Source: Deltaproteobacteria bacterium
GTDB lineage: Bacteria; Myxococcota_A; UBA9042; DTJE01
NCBI GenBank assembly: GCA_016784945.1
Contig: JADHTP010000222.1
Coordinates: forward strand, 1 to 5,509
Direction of reading: 5' to 3'
DNA: 5,509 nucleotides
Shown here one piece after another: positions 1 through 5,509 of the stretch (the stretch's first letter is position 1; each line of letters opens with the position of its first letter). The notes beneath the pieces are model-generated. The model saw nothing but the letters and a program-made list of their open reading frames with translations, did not search any database and was not told where the DNA came from. Both the position numbers and the translations under genes were made by a program.

Positions 1-1337
1 TGGACGCCGATCCCGACCGGCTGGAGGCCTTCCGGGCCATCGACGAGATCCTGACGAACAACAAGGACTGGGCGGCCCAGGCCCAAAACTACCGGCTCAT
101 GGTGGAACGCATCAGGGACGGGGGCAACCCTGAGCTGGAATACCGTCTCTACCTGAACCTGGGCGAAATCTACCGGTCCCGACTCAAGGAGATCGACTAC
201 GCCATTTCGGCCTACTCCCGGGCCACCCAGGTGAAGCCGGAAGAAATCAAGTCCCACGAGATCCTGGCCCAGCTGTACGAGTTCACGGGAGACCAGTTCG
301 ACAAGGCCGTGGATGAGCACCGCGCCATCGTGAACACCGACCCCTTCGATGCGAACGTGGCCCTGTCCACCAAGGCCATGCGGCGGCTGTACCTGGAGAT
401 GCAGGAATTCGACAAGGCCTTCATCACGGCTTCAGCGCTGGTGGGCCTGGGCCAGTCCGACGAAACGGAAACGGAATTCTTCGAAGGCAACCTGGAACCC
501 AGTCTCCCCTGGTTCAAGGGAACCATCGACCAGCTGCGGTGGGAATCACACCTGCTGGCCGGTCGCGAAAACGCCCTGCTGGGACACATACTGCAGATTC
601 TCTACCAGGGGATCGGGTCGGAACTGGGGACCCGGGAGCTGAAGGAGCTGGGCCTCAAGAAGAAGAACGAGTTGGACCTGGACCAGAAGCTGCTGTTCGC
701 CAACGTGTACAAGGCCGCGTCCAAGGCCCTCGGCCCCCTGCCCCACAAGGTGTACCGCGACGATGGTTCCATCGGGCTGAAGCTGGAAATGCTGTCACCT
801 CCGGGGCTGATCGTGGGAGCCGACATGCTCACGGGTCACGGCGAGCGGGAGGTGGCGTTCCTCATCGGGCGCCAGTTGTCGTTCCTCCATCCCATGCACT
901 TCGTGGCCGCGGTGAAGAACATGACGGAACTGAAGGTCTTCATGGCCGCCGTCATGAAGTTCTGCAACCCGGCCACCCAGGTGTCCACGGGGGCGGACGT
1001 GGTGACCGAACTGGTGAAGGTCATCGATCGACGCATGCCCCAGCAGCAGAAAAACCAGATGGCCAAGCTGGTAAGCGACCTCACGGCCAGGGGCGAACTC
1101 GTGGACTTCGGACCCCTGTTCGATGACTTCTTCGTGTCCATGGAAAGGACGGCGCTGAGGGCCGGAACCCTGGTCTGCGGAAGCATCGACACGGCCCTGG
1201 ACATCCTGCGGTCCGAGGAGGCCGGCTTCTCCACCATGACCCAGAAGGAACGCATGCAGGAGGTGGTGCGGTTCGGGATCTCCGAAGACCACTTCGTACT
1301 GCGGCGGGCCCTTGGGATTGCCCTGGAAGCGGGCTAG
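1..1337 (+). CDS. Large TPR protein, C-terminal part, with degenerate M48-peptidase-like tail (5' partial)
   Basis: The frame is open from base 3 to the TAG at 1335-1337, giving 444 visible residues of a protein that begins upstream. Numbering from the first visible residue, about residues 8-150 are helical TPR-type repeats; the clearest is 46-79, with the pattern LGEIY...DYAISAYSRA...P. After a helical linker, residues 245-302 resemble the core of M48-type zinc peptidases (PPGLIVGADML, then EREVAFLIG), but the place of HExxH reads RQLSF (290-294). The downstream ExxADxxG signature appears as ERTALRAG (381-388), keeping the Glu but not the Asp. Zinc proteolysis is therefore unlikely, and the tail is probably a structural or binding pseudo-peptidase domain. 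TPR arrays normally serve as protein-binding scaffolds; the partner is unknown. The next gene is convergent, so this gene ends its transcription unit. The TPR call is firm, the pseudo-M48 call moderate. Confidence 0.85.
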   Translation, partial: DADPDRLEAFRAIDEILTNNKDWAAQAQNYRLMVERIRDGGNPELEYRLYLNLGEIYRSRLKEIDYAISAYSRATQVKPEEIKSHEILAQLYEFTGDQFDKAVDEHRAIVNTDPFDANVALSTKAMRRLYLEMQEFDKAFITASALVGLGQSDETETEFFEGNLEPSLPWFKGTIDQLRWESHLLAGRENALLGHILQILYQGIGSELGTRELKELGLKKKNELDLDQKLLFANVYKAASKALGPLPHKVYRDDGSIGLKLEMLSPPGLIVGADMLTGHGEREVAFLIGRQLSFLHPMHFVAAVKNMTELKVFMAAVMKFCNPATQVSTGADVVTELVKVIDRRMPQQQKNQMAKLVSDLTARGELVDFGPLFDDFFVSMERTALRAGTLVCGSIDTALDILRSEEAGFSTMTQKERMQEVVRFGISEDHFVLRRALGIALEAG

Positions 1338-1346
1338 AGCACGGTT

Positions 1347-1372
1347 TATCGCCCATCGCCTATCGCCTATCG
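1347..1372. repeat. Heptanucleotide tandem repeat (YATCGCC x3 plus partial copy)
   Basis: Copies at 1347-1353, 1354-1360 and 1361-1367 read TATCGCC, CATCGCC and TATCGCC, followed by a partial TATCG at 1368-1372. The array lies in the 73-bp gap between two convergent stop codons, 10 bp after the TPR gene stop. Another GGCGATG, the reverse complement of the CATCGCC variant, occurs near 1402-1408. I see no stem-loop followed by a T-run on either strand, so the repeat is not an evident intrinsic terminator. It resembles the short heptamer tandem repeats found dispersed between genes in some bacteria. Confidence 0.8.
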
Positions 1373-1410
1373 AAAGCCGTTCATCGTTGATCGTGAAGGA
1401 AGGCGATGTG

Positions 1411-3042
1411 TCAGCGGTTGATGGGGACGGGGATGAGGATGACTTCGTTTTCCTTTGAGCTGACCAGGAAGCGGACCATGGCGCACCGGTGCTTCTTCTT
1501 GAGCCCATGCTCCAGGTGGACCAGCCTCTCCATGAATTTCGGGTAGTTGATCCCTTCCACGGACAGGCCCAGGGTGGTCCGGGCATCCACGAATTCCTGG
1601 TAGACCCGTTTGTAATAGACGTCCGCAGGCTCTTCGCCGAGGACCGCGGCATCCACACCCTCCGCCGAGGGCTCCATCGCGCCGGGCTCTTCCGCCTTCT
1701 CGCCGGGGGGAACGGGTTCGAAGACCTGCAGTTCGTTGGTCCAGGCCATGTTGGCTTCCTCCTCGACTTCCTCGGGGAGGGGACGGCCCTGGAGCACCAG
1801 GCTCATGAGATTCATCGACTGGCCCAATCCGCGGGAGATCCCCTCCTTGAAGTCGAAGGGGAACTGGTATTCCAGGTTTCCATTGATGACCTCGTGGATT
1901 CCCTGCTCGAGGGTTTCGAAGGTCCGGTAGAACCCCCGCAGGAGAACCAGCAGGAGCCCGACGCCCAGGAGAAGCAGGAACACGGCGAGCACGGCCAGGG
2001 TGTTCCAGGAGGTGCGGAATCCGCTGAGCATTTCCCGCATGTCGGCGGACACGAAGACCTTCAGGTCGCCTGTTCCGCCGGGAACTGGAAAGGCCTGGAA
2101 GTGCGCTGTCACGCGTTCGCGGATCCCTTCGGGATTCTTGACCAGATCCGACGCGAGGTTCTTGTCCAGGGACGAGGCGATGACCTCCGTGTCCTTGGCA
2201 TAGGTGACGTCGGCGCCCACGATGTCGCTGTCTTCGCGGGCCATCTTGTCGTCGATGGGATCGGCCACCATCACGGCCCCGACGCTGACACCGCGATAGG
2301 CGATGGACACTGCCGTGGCGAAGAACATCCGGTTGTCCAGGAGGACGACGCCGCGCTTGGCCCCGCCGTTCTTGACGGCCAGTCCAGGCAGTTCCGCACT
2401 CTGGGCGAAGCCCTTGACCGCCGACCACTTGGGCCTCTTGGAGTCCGCCAGTCCAGTGCCCCTGGCATCGGTGATGAGCACGCGAGACTCCACGGGGAAG
2501 TTCCTGCGCTGGAACACCTCCCACAGGACGTCAGGCAACGTGTTGTAGGTGTAGTCCCAATAGCACTGGGTCACGGCAATGGCCGCGCACTCGCTGATGC
2601 GCTGTTTTTCCTTCTTCTTGAACTCCTTGATCTTCCTTTCGTGGAAGAAGGAGTCGCCGAACCGGGCCTTGAGCTTGGCCACGTAGCGGTCCACGAACAT
2701 GTCAGGGAGGCTTTGGGGCGGGGGACCATCCCTGCGTCCCCTGGACACCTTGGCCGGGGGCGGCACCTCGGTCTGTTTGCCATGGGCGGCGATGCGCGGG
2801 CCAAGCTCATCGAGCAGTTCGAGAGCCACCCCCAGCTCGCTTTCGGCCACGGCCCGGGCCACCAGGACCTGCTCCGCTTCCCGGATCTTGTGGGCTCGCA
2901 CCACGGCCGGGTTGGCCAGGGCCACCCGCCGTTCGAAGGTCTTCACCGCGGACTTCTCCGCGCTTCCCAGCAACCACAGTGCGATCACCACGAAGGCCAG
3001 AGCCATCAGCACGAAGAGCCCAATCACCCGCGTCTTGAACAT
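1411..3042 (-). CDS. Membrane sensor-like protein: Cache-like domain, HAMP-like segment, MXAN_5187-type C-terminal domain
   Basis: This is a complete 543-residue gene. The ATG at 3042-3040 is preceded by a good ribosome site (GGAGGAG, then AA) on the minus strand. TM1 spans about 7-26 and TM2 about 345-368, enclosing roughly 318 extracytoplasmic residues. The stretch 186-292 has the look of a Cache-type sensor fold: VLITDARGTGLADS, then AVMVADPIDDKMA, then GADVTYAKDTEVIASSL. Residues 369-418 form a HAMP-like helix pair (TLEQGIHEVINGNLEYQFP). After an acidic Pro/Glu-rich linker (about 421-470), residues 475-541 (1414-1620) resemble the C-terminal domain of the myxobacterial MXAN_5187 family, with YQEFVDAR, YPKFMERLV and CAMVRFLVSSKENEVILIPV. 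No kinase, methyl-accepting, GGDEF, EAL or phosphatase module is present, so the output is unknown. The family name comes from memory of the pattern; the topology is read directly. A Lys/Arg-rich Pro segment (about 95-147) precedes the sensor core. Confidence 0.8.
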   Translation of the reverse strand: MFKTRVIGLFVLMALAFVVIALWLLGSAEKSAVKTFERRVALANPAVVRAHKIREAEQVLVARAVAESELGVALELLDELGPRIAAHGKQTEVPPPAKVSRGRRDGPPPQSLPDMFVDRYVAKLKARFGDSFFHERKIKEFKKKEKQRISECAAIAVTQCYWDYTYNTLPDVLWEVFQRRNFPVESRVLITDARGTGLADSKRPKWSAVKGFAQSAELPGLAVKNGGAKRGVVLLDNRMFFATAVSIAYRGVSVGAVMVADPIDDKMAREDSDIVGADVTYAKDTEVIASSLDKNLASDLVKNPEGIRERVTAHFQAFPVPGGTGDLKVFVSADMREMLSGFRTSWNTLAVLAVFLLLLGVGLLLVLLRGFYRTFETLEQGIHEVINGNLEYQFPFDFKEGISRGLGQSMNLMSLVLQGRPLPEEVEEEANMAWTNELQVFEPVPPGEKAEEPGAMEPSAEGVDAAVLGEEPADVYYKRVYQEFVDARTTLGLSVEGINYPKFMERLVHLEHGLKKKHRCAMVRFLVSSKENEVILIPVPINR

Positions 3043-3099
3043 TTCTCCTCCGCCCCGGCAGCAAGCCAGCAGTTGGAAATGACGGACTGAACGCCGTCG

Positions 3100-3128
3100 A
3101 GAATAACCGATCCCCAGGGGTCAAGCAA
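3100..3128 (-). promoter_or_regulatory. Weak sigma70-like promoter candidate for the sensor gene
   Basis: On the minus strand, TTGCTT (3128-3123) and TATTCT (3105-3100) are separated by 17 bp. This would start transcription near 3093 and give a leader of about 50 nt before the ATG at 3042. The match is 3/6 and 4/6 to consensus. An overlapping TTGACC is a better -35 box but lies only 13 bp from the -10. The GC-rich odd palindrome CCCCAGGGG (3112-3120) lies in the spacer. Position is reasonable, motif strength low. Confidence 0.25.
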
Positions 3129-3205
3129 GGTTCTCGGGCCCCGTAAAAGGAGGGACTGCGACCCTGTTCGTCCCCCGCCGGAAAACCGTTGGAAGTCCCG
3201 GATGG

Positions 3206-3238
3206 TTGCCGCCGGCCCGTCGGTTGCGTGGCCGGCAA
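3206..3238. repeat. Inverted repeat upstream of amrS (possible operator or hairpin)
   Basis: GCCGGCC at 3211-3217 and GGCCGGC at 3230-3236 are perfect 7-bp inverted arms separated by 12 bp. Allowing a 3-base bulge (GCC), the outer bases also pair, TTGCC (3206-3210) with GGCAA (3234-3238). It ends 17 bp before the ribosome site and 29 bp before the amrS start, and encloses the sigma54-like candidate. It could be a dyad operator or a leader hairpin. GC-rich dyads arise easily by chance in such DNA. Confidence 0.4.
3213..3228 (+). promoter_or_regulatory. Sigma54 (RpoN)-like promoter candidate for the amr operon
   Basis: The 16-base site reads CGGCCCG, four bases, then TTGCG. Against TGGCACG-N4-TTGCW it keeps the diagnostic GG (3214-3215) and GC (3226-3227) at the required 12-bp phase and matches 9 of 12 defined positions, with mismatches at the first T, the A of GGCAC and the last W. 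Transcription would start near 3239, leaving about 28 nt before the ATG at 3267 with the ribosome site inside it. I recognise no enhancer-binding site in the rest of the 224-bp gap. Suggestive by position and phase only. Confidence 0.35.
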
Positions 3239-3254
3239 TGCATCGATAAGATTG

Positions 3255-3262
3255 GGTGGAGG
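3255..3262 (+). promoter_or_regulatory. Ribosome binding site that fixes the amrS start
   Basis: GGTGGAGG lies 4 nt before the ATG at 3267. The frame is open further upstream, back to an in-frame TAA at 3144-3146, and a TTG at 3189 could add 26 residues. Those extra residues do not look like this enzyme family. From 3267 the protein opens at once with the family's N-terminal Cys-x2-Cys-x3-Cys pattern, so 3267 is preferred. Confidence 0.7.
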
Positions 3263-3266
3263 TGCC

Positions 3267-4253
3267 ATGGCCGGGCCCATCACCGAGTGCAACCTGTGTC
3301 CCAAGCAGTGCCGGATTGCCGTCGGGCAGGCCGGCGACTGCCGCATCCGGATCAACATTGACGGGACCCTGCGCGCCGTAACCTACGGGCACCCCGTGGC
3401 CATCCACGTGGACCCCGTGGAAAAGAAGCCGTTCTTCCACTACCACCCGGGCGAGCGCATCCTGTCCGTGGCCACCGTAGGCTGCAACATGCACTGCAAG
3501 GGATGCCAGAACTGGCAGATTTCCCAGGCCGACCCCGAGGACGTGGAGGCCTACGCCGTGGATCCCGCCCGGCTCACGGGCCTGGCCGTTTCCAAGGGCA
3601 TCCCCCTGGTGGCCTACACCTACACGGAACCGCTGGCCTATTACGAGTACACTTGCGAAACCGCGATACTCGCCCGCGAAAAGGGACTGGGTAATGCCAT
3701 CGTGTCGGCGGGCTATGCCAACGAAGGCCCCGTACGCGCCCTCTTCAAGGTGGTGGATGCCGCCACCATCGACGTGAAGGCCTTCGACGATCGATTCTAC
3801 CGCGAATTCTGCGACGGCGGCCTGCGCCCCGTGCTCAACACCCTGGTGGTCGCCCGCGAGGAAGGCGCCTGGCTCGAGGTCTCGAACCTGGTGGTGCCGG
3901 GCCTCACGGACAACCTGGCGGATATCCGGAAGCTGGCACGCTGGATCAAGGGCAACCTGGGTGCCGACACCCCCCTGCATTTCCTGCGATTCGTTCCCCA
4001 CTACAAGATGCGAAACGTGCCGCCCACACCCGTGGCCACCCTCGAGGCGGCCTGGAAGACGGCCCTGGACGAAGGCCTGCGCTACGTGTACCTTGGAAAC
4101 GTCCCGGGCCACCCGTCGGAAGACACGCACTGTCCCGGTTGTGGTGCGGTCGTGATTCACCGGGTCGGCTACCGACTGTCCGACGTGCATGTTGGAAAGG
4201 ACGGTCGGTGCGGGTTCTGCGGGGAATCCGTGGCCGGCGTGTTCGGGAGGTGA
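3267..4253 (+). CDS. amrS: AmmeMemoRadiSam system radical SAM enzyme
   Basis: A 328-residue cytoplasmic radical SAM protein of the group related to pyruvate formate-lyase activating enzyme. The cluster motif CNMHCKGC (C73, C77, C80) is the CX3CX2C that binds the [4Fe-4S] cluster used to cleave S-adenosylmethionine. N-terminal cysteines C8, C11, C15 and C25 follow the family pattern C-x2-C-x3-C-x9-C, and KKPFFHYHPG (53-62) just precedes the radical SAM core. The C-terminus has two further CxxC pairs, C289/C292 (HCPGCG) and C315/C318 (CGFCG), a likely metal site of zinc-ribbon or auxiliary-cluster type. Length is typical and nothing looks broken. It is the first gene of a tight operon, and its stop overlaps the ribosome site of the next ORF. 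The family is defined by co-occurrence with MEMO and AMMECR1 proteins, both encoded downstream. I cannot name the substrate from the sequence. Assignment is confident. Confidence 0.93.
   Translation: MAGPITECNLCPKQCRIAVGQAGDCRIRINIDGTLRAVTYGHPVAIHVDPVEKKPFFHYHPGERILSVATVGCNMHCKGCQNWQISQADPEDVEAYAVDPARLTGLAVSKGIPLVAYTYTEPLAYYEYTCETAILAREKGLGNAIVSAGYANEGPVRALFKVVDAATIDVKAFDDRFYREFCDGGLRPVLNTLVVAREEGAWLEVSNLVVPGLTDNLADIRKLARWIKGNLGADTPLHFLRFVPHYKMRNVPPTPVATLEAAWKTALDEGLRYVYLGNVPGHPSEDTHCPGCGAVVIHRVGYRLSDVHVGKDGRCGFCGESVAGVFGR
4245..4252 (+). promoter_or_regulatory. Ribosome binding site for the 55-residue ORF, overlapping the amrS stop
   Basis: GGGAGGTG sits across the end of amrS (stop TGA 4251-4253), 4 nt before a GTG start at 4257. 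The strong site supports translation of the small ORF from GTG and suggests coupling to amrS translation. Confidence 0.7.
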
Positions 4254-4256
4254 AAC

Positions 4257-4424
4257 GTGGAAAACGAACGGCGCGCCTTCCTGAAGACATCGGTTGTGGC
4301 CATGGCAGGGTGGGTCTTCATCCCCGTGACACCCGCGGCGGGACGGGCCGTTCGCAAGGTGTGGATCCCGATCAAGCCGCTCGTGGAAGGGGACATCGGG
4401 CCCGCTGGTGACCTGGCGGGATAG
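4257..4424 (+). CDS. 55-residue twin-arginine signal mini-protein, candidate partner or substrate of the Amr system
   Basis: A small ORF starting at GTG, 3 nt after amrS and 9 nt before the MEMO gene. It opens MENERRAFLKTSVV: R5 and R6 with F8-L9-K10 match the Tat motif core (RRxFLK), followed by a hydrophobic stretch (about 11-28) and a possible cleavage region TPAAG (25-29). The remainder, 26-28 residues if cleaved, is VWIPIKPLVEGDIGPAGD-like, with one Trp (W36), two Pro-flanked Lys-containing motifs, a Gly/Pro-rich end and no Cys. Without cleavage it would be a membrane-anchored peptide. Third codon positions are about 78% G/C, like the neighbours, and the ribosome site is strong, so I believe it is expressed. 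It is not a broken larger gene, because its TAG is followed directly by the next gene. I do not recognise a named family. That it is a peptide substrate for AmrS/AmrB-AmrA is inference from its position and size. Confidence 0.75.
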   Translation: MENERRAFLKTSVVAMAGWVFIPVTPAAGRAVRKVWIPIKPLVEGDIGPAGDLAG

Positions 4425-4433
4425 GGGGCCTGG

Positions 4434-5509
4434 ATGGCGCGTTTTTCTGTCGTCATGGGACTGGTTGGCCTGACCATGAGCCTGGTGGCGTGCAAGGCCG
4501 GGGAGACGGATGCCATGAAGGAAAAGGGGGACAAGGAACACACGCCCGCCACACCACCGGCGAAGACCGTCATCGACTCGCCCGTGGCGGGGTCGTGGTA
4601 CACCTCGGACGGCAACGCACTGCGACTGGAAATACAGGGTTACCTGGACGACGTGGACCTGTCCGACGCTCCCAAGACGGCGGGCCGGGTGGCCGGGCTG
4701 ATCTCGCCCCACGCAGGCTACCGGTTCTCGGGGAAGGTGGAGGCCCATGGCTACAGCCTGCTGCGGGACCGGAAGATCCGCCGGATCATCGTCCTGGGGC
4801 CATCTCACCACGTGGGTTTCGAGGGTTTCGCGGTGACCCGGGCCACCCACTGGCGCACGCCCCTGGGTGAAGCGCCCCTGGACCCCGAAGGCGCGGGGAA
4901 ACTGGCGGGCTCGGACCTGTTCGACTACCGGGAGAACGCCTTCACGAGGGAACACTCCATCGACATCCAGGTGCCCTTCATCCAGGTGGTGGCCCCCAAT
5001 GCGAAGACCCTGCCCGTGGTGGTGGGCCAGGTGGGACTGAACAAGGCCCGCGAGGCCGGGCGGGCGATCCGGGCCCTCCTGGATGACGAAACGGTGGTGG
5101 TGGCCAGTTCGGATTTCACCCACTACGGGGACAGTTTCGGTTACGTCCCCTTCACGGAAGACGTGGAACAAGGCATCAAGAAGCTCACCGACCAGGCCGC
5201 CAGGGCCATCGTTCACATGGACGCGGAGGCCTTCGCGGAGCACGTGGAGTCCACCGGTGACACCATCTGCGGCCGGGCGCCCATCATGACGCTGCTTACG
5301 GCGATTCCGAGGCGGGCCACCGCTCTGCCGCTGAAGTTCGACAGTTCCGGCAACATGACCGGCGACTGGTCCCACACCGTGTCCTATCTTTCCGTGGCCC
5401 TGTTCCTGGGCGAAAACCGAGGGGAATTCCAGGGCATGGAAGTGCTGAGCGCGACGGAACGGAAAATGCTGCTGGACCTGGCGCGGGACACCCTGAAAAG
5501 GCACCTTTC
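4434..5509 (+). CDS. amrB: AmmeMemoRadiSam system protein B (MEMO family), predicted lipoprotein, fused to AMMECR1 domain (3' partial)
   Basis: The frame is open from the ATG at 4434 to the window end, 358 visible codons; a G-rich site (AGGGGG, 4423-4428) precedes it. Residues 1-20 form a lipoprotein signal ending in the lipobox LVAC (C20), followed by a polar, Lys/Glu/Pro-rich tether (21-45). The MEMO domain spans about 46-326: AGSWYTSDG (52-60), SPHAGY (91-96), LGPSHH (121-126), EHSIDIQVPF (173-182), SSDFTHYGD (225-233) and TICGRAPI (277-284). The residues matching the metal triad of human MEMO1 (H49, H81, C244) are present as H93, the His pair 125/126 and C279, so metal binding is plausible. 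From residue 338 (5445 on) LSATERKMLLDLARDTLKRHL matches the start of an AMMECR1 domain, implying an AmrB-AmrA fusion of about 500 residues; most of AmrA lies beyond the window. The MEMO family is firm, the lipoprotein call good and the fusion likely. Confidence 0.9.
   Translation, partial: MARFSVVMGLVGLTMSLVACKAGETDAMKEKGDKEHTPATPPAKTVIDSPVAGSWYTSDGNALRLEIQGYLDDVDLSDAPKTAGRVAGLISPHAGYRFSGKVEAHGYSLLRDRKIRRIIVLGPSHHVGFEGFAVTRATHWRTPLGEAPLDPEGAGKLAGSDLFDYRENAFTREHSIDIQVPFIQVVAPNAKTLPVVVGQVGLNKAREAGRAIRALLDDETVVVASSDFTHYGDSFGYVPFTEDVEQGIKKLTDQAARAIVHMDAEAFAEHVESTGDTICGRAPIMTLLTAIPRRATALPLKFDSSGNMTGDWSHTVSYLSVALFLGENRGEFQGMEVLSATERKMLLDLARDTLKRHL

Noticed and set aside
1338..1410. Possible bidirectional terminator between the convergent genes
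   Set aside because: I found no stem-loop followed by a T-run on either strand; the region is taken up by the heptamer repeat and AT-poor sequence.
1489..3090. A 533-codon plus-strand frame opposite the sensor gene
   Set aside because: The minus-strand frame has TM segments, Cache/HAMP-like patterns and a good ribosome site. The plus-strand frame is His/Gly-rich with no domain and overlaps the sensor gene completely.
3081..3098. Short hairpin GACGG / CCGTC in the leader of the sensor gene
   Set aside because: Only 5 bp of stem with an 8-nt loop and no T-run. Expected by chance in GC-rich sequence, and no riboswitch-like structure around it.
3224..3252. Sigma70-like pair TTGCGT and TAAGAT with 17-bp spacing
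   Set aside because: It would start transcription near 3259, leaving about 8 nt before the ATG and placing the start inside the ribosome site. The boxes are also weak.
3147..3266. N-terminal extension of amrS from a TTG at 3189, or from a CTG at 3156 just after an AAGGAGGG
   Set aside because: The AAGGAGGG at 3147-3154 is a strong Shine-Dalgarno-like sequence, but only CTG follows at suitable spacing. The added residues do not resemble the family, and the ATG at 3267 has its own ribosome site and the correct family N-terminus.
3024..5504. An 826-codon open frame on the minus strand opposite the whole amr operon
   Set aside because: It mirrors real genes with clear catalytic motifs on the plus strand. 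Its composition (rich in His, Gly and Arg) is typical of antisense frames in GC-rich DNA, and no family pattern is visible.

Overview
The window is GC-rich (roughly 60-65% by eye) bacterial chromosome, with tight coding and strong third-position G/C bias. The domain mix suggests a deltaproteobacterial-type lineage (Myxococcota, Desulfobacterota or a relative). The pointers are a large TPR protein with a degenerate M48-peptidase-like tail, a membrane sensor ending in a domain resembling the myxobacterial MXAN_5187 C-terminal domain, and an AmmeMemoRadiSam cluster. This placement is inference from gene content, not a phylogenetic result.

Layout. (1) 1-1337, plus strand: the 3' end of a large TPR gene that starts before the window. 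(2) 1338-1410: a 73-bp gap between convergent genes, holding a heptamer tandem repeat and no recognisable terminator. (3) 1411-3042, minus strand: a complete 543-residue two-TM protein with a Cache-like extracytoplasmic sensor, a HAMP-like segment and an MXAN_5187-like C-terminal domain. (4) 3043-3266: a divergent intergenic region of 224 bp with a weak sigma70-like candidate facing the sensor gene and a sigma54-like candidate, inside an inverted repeat, facing the operon. (5) 3267-5509 (running off the end), plus strand: a tight operon of a radical SAM enzyme (AmrS), a 55-residue twin-arginine mini-protein, and a lipoprotein-type MEMO protein (AmrB) whose reading frame continues into an AMMECR1 (AmrA) domain cut by the window edge.

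How the genes may work together. Co-occurrence of radical SAM, MEMO and AMMECR1 defines the AmmeMemoRadiSam system, whose substrate I cannot name from the sequence. The most interesting feature here is the tiny Tat-type ORF embedded between amrS and the amrB-amrA fusion with 3-nt and 9-nt gaps. It is a candidate partner or peptide substrate of the system. The MEMO-AMMECR1 fusion carries its own lipoprotein signal, so two of the three products are predicted to be exported while the radical SAM enzyme is cytoplasmic. That split constrains any model of the pathway. The TPR and sensor genes look like independent neighbours.
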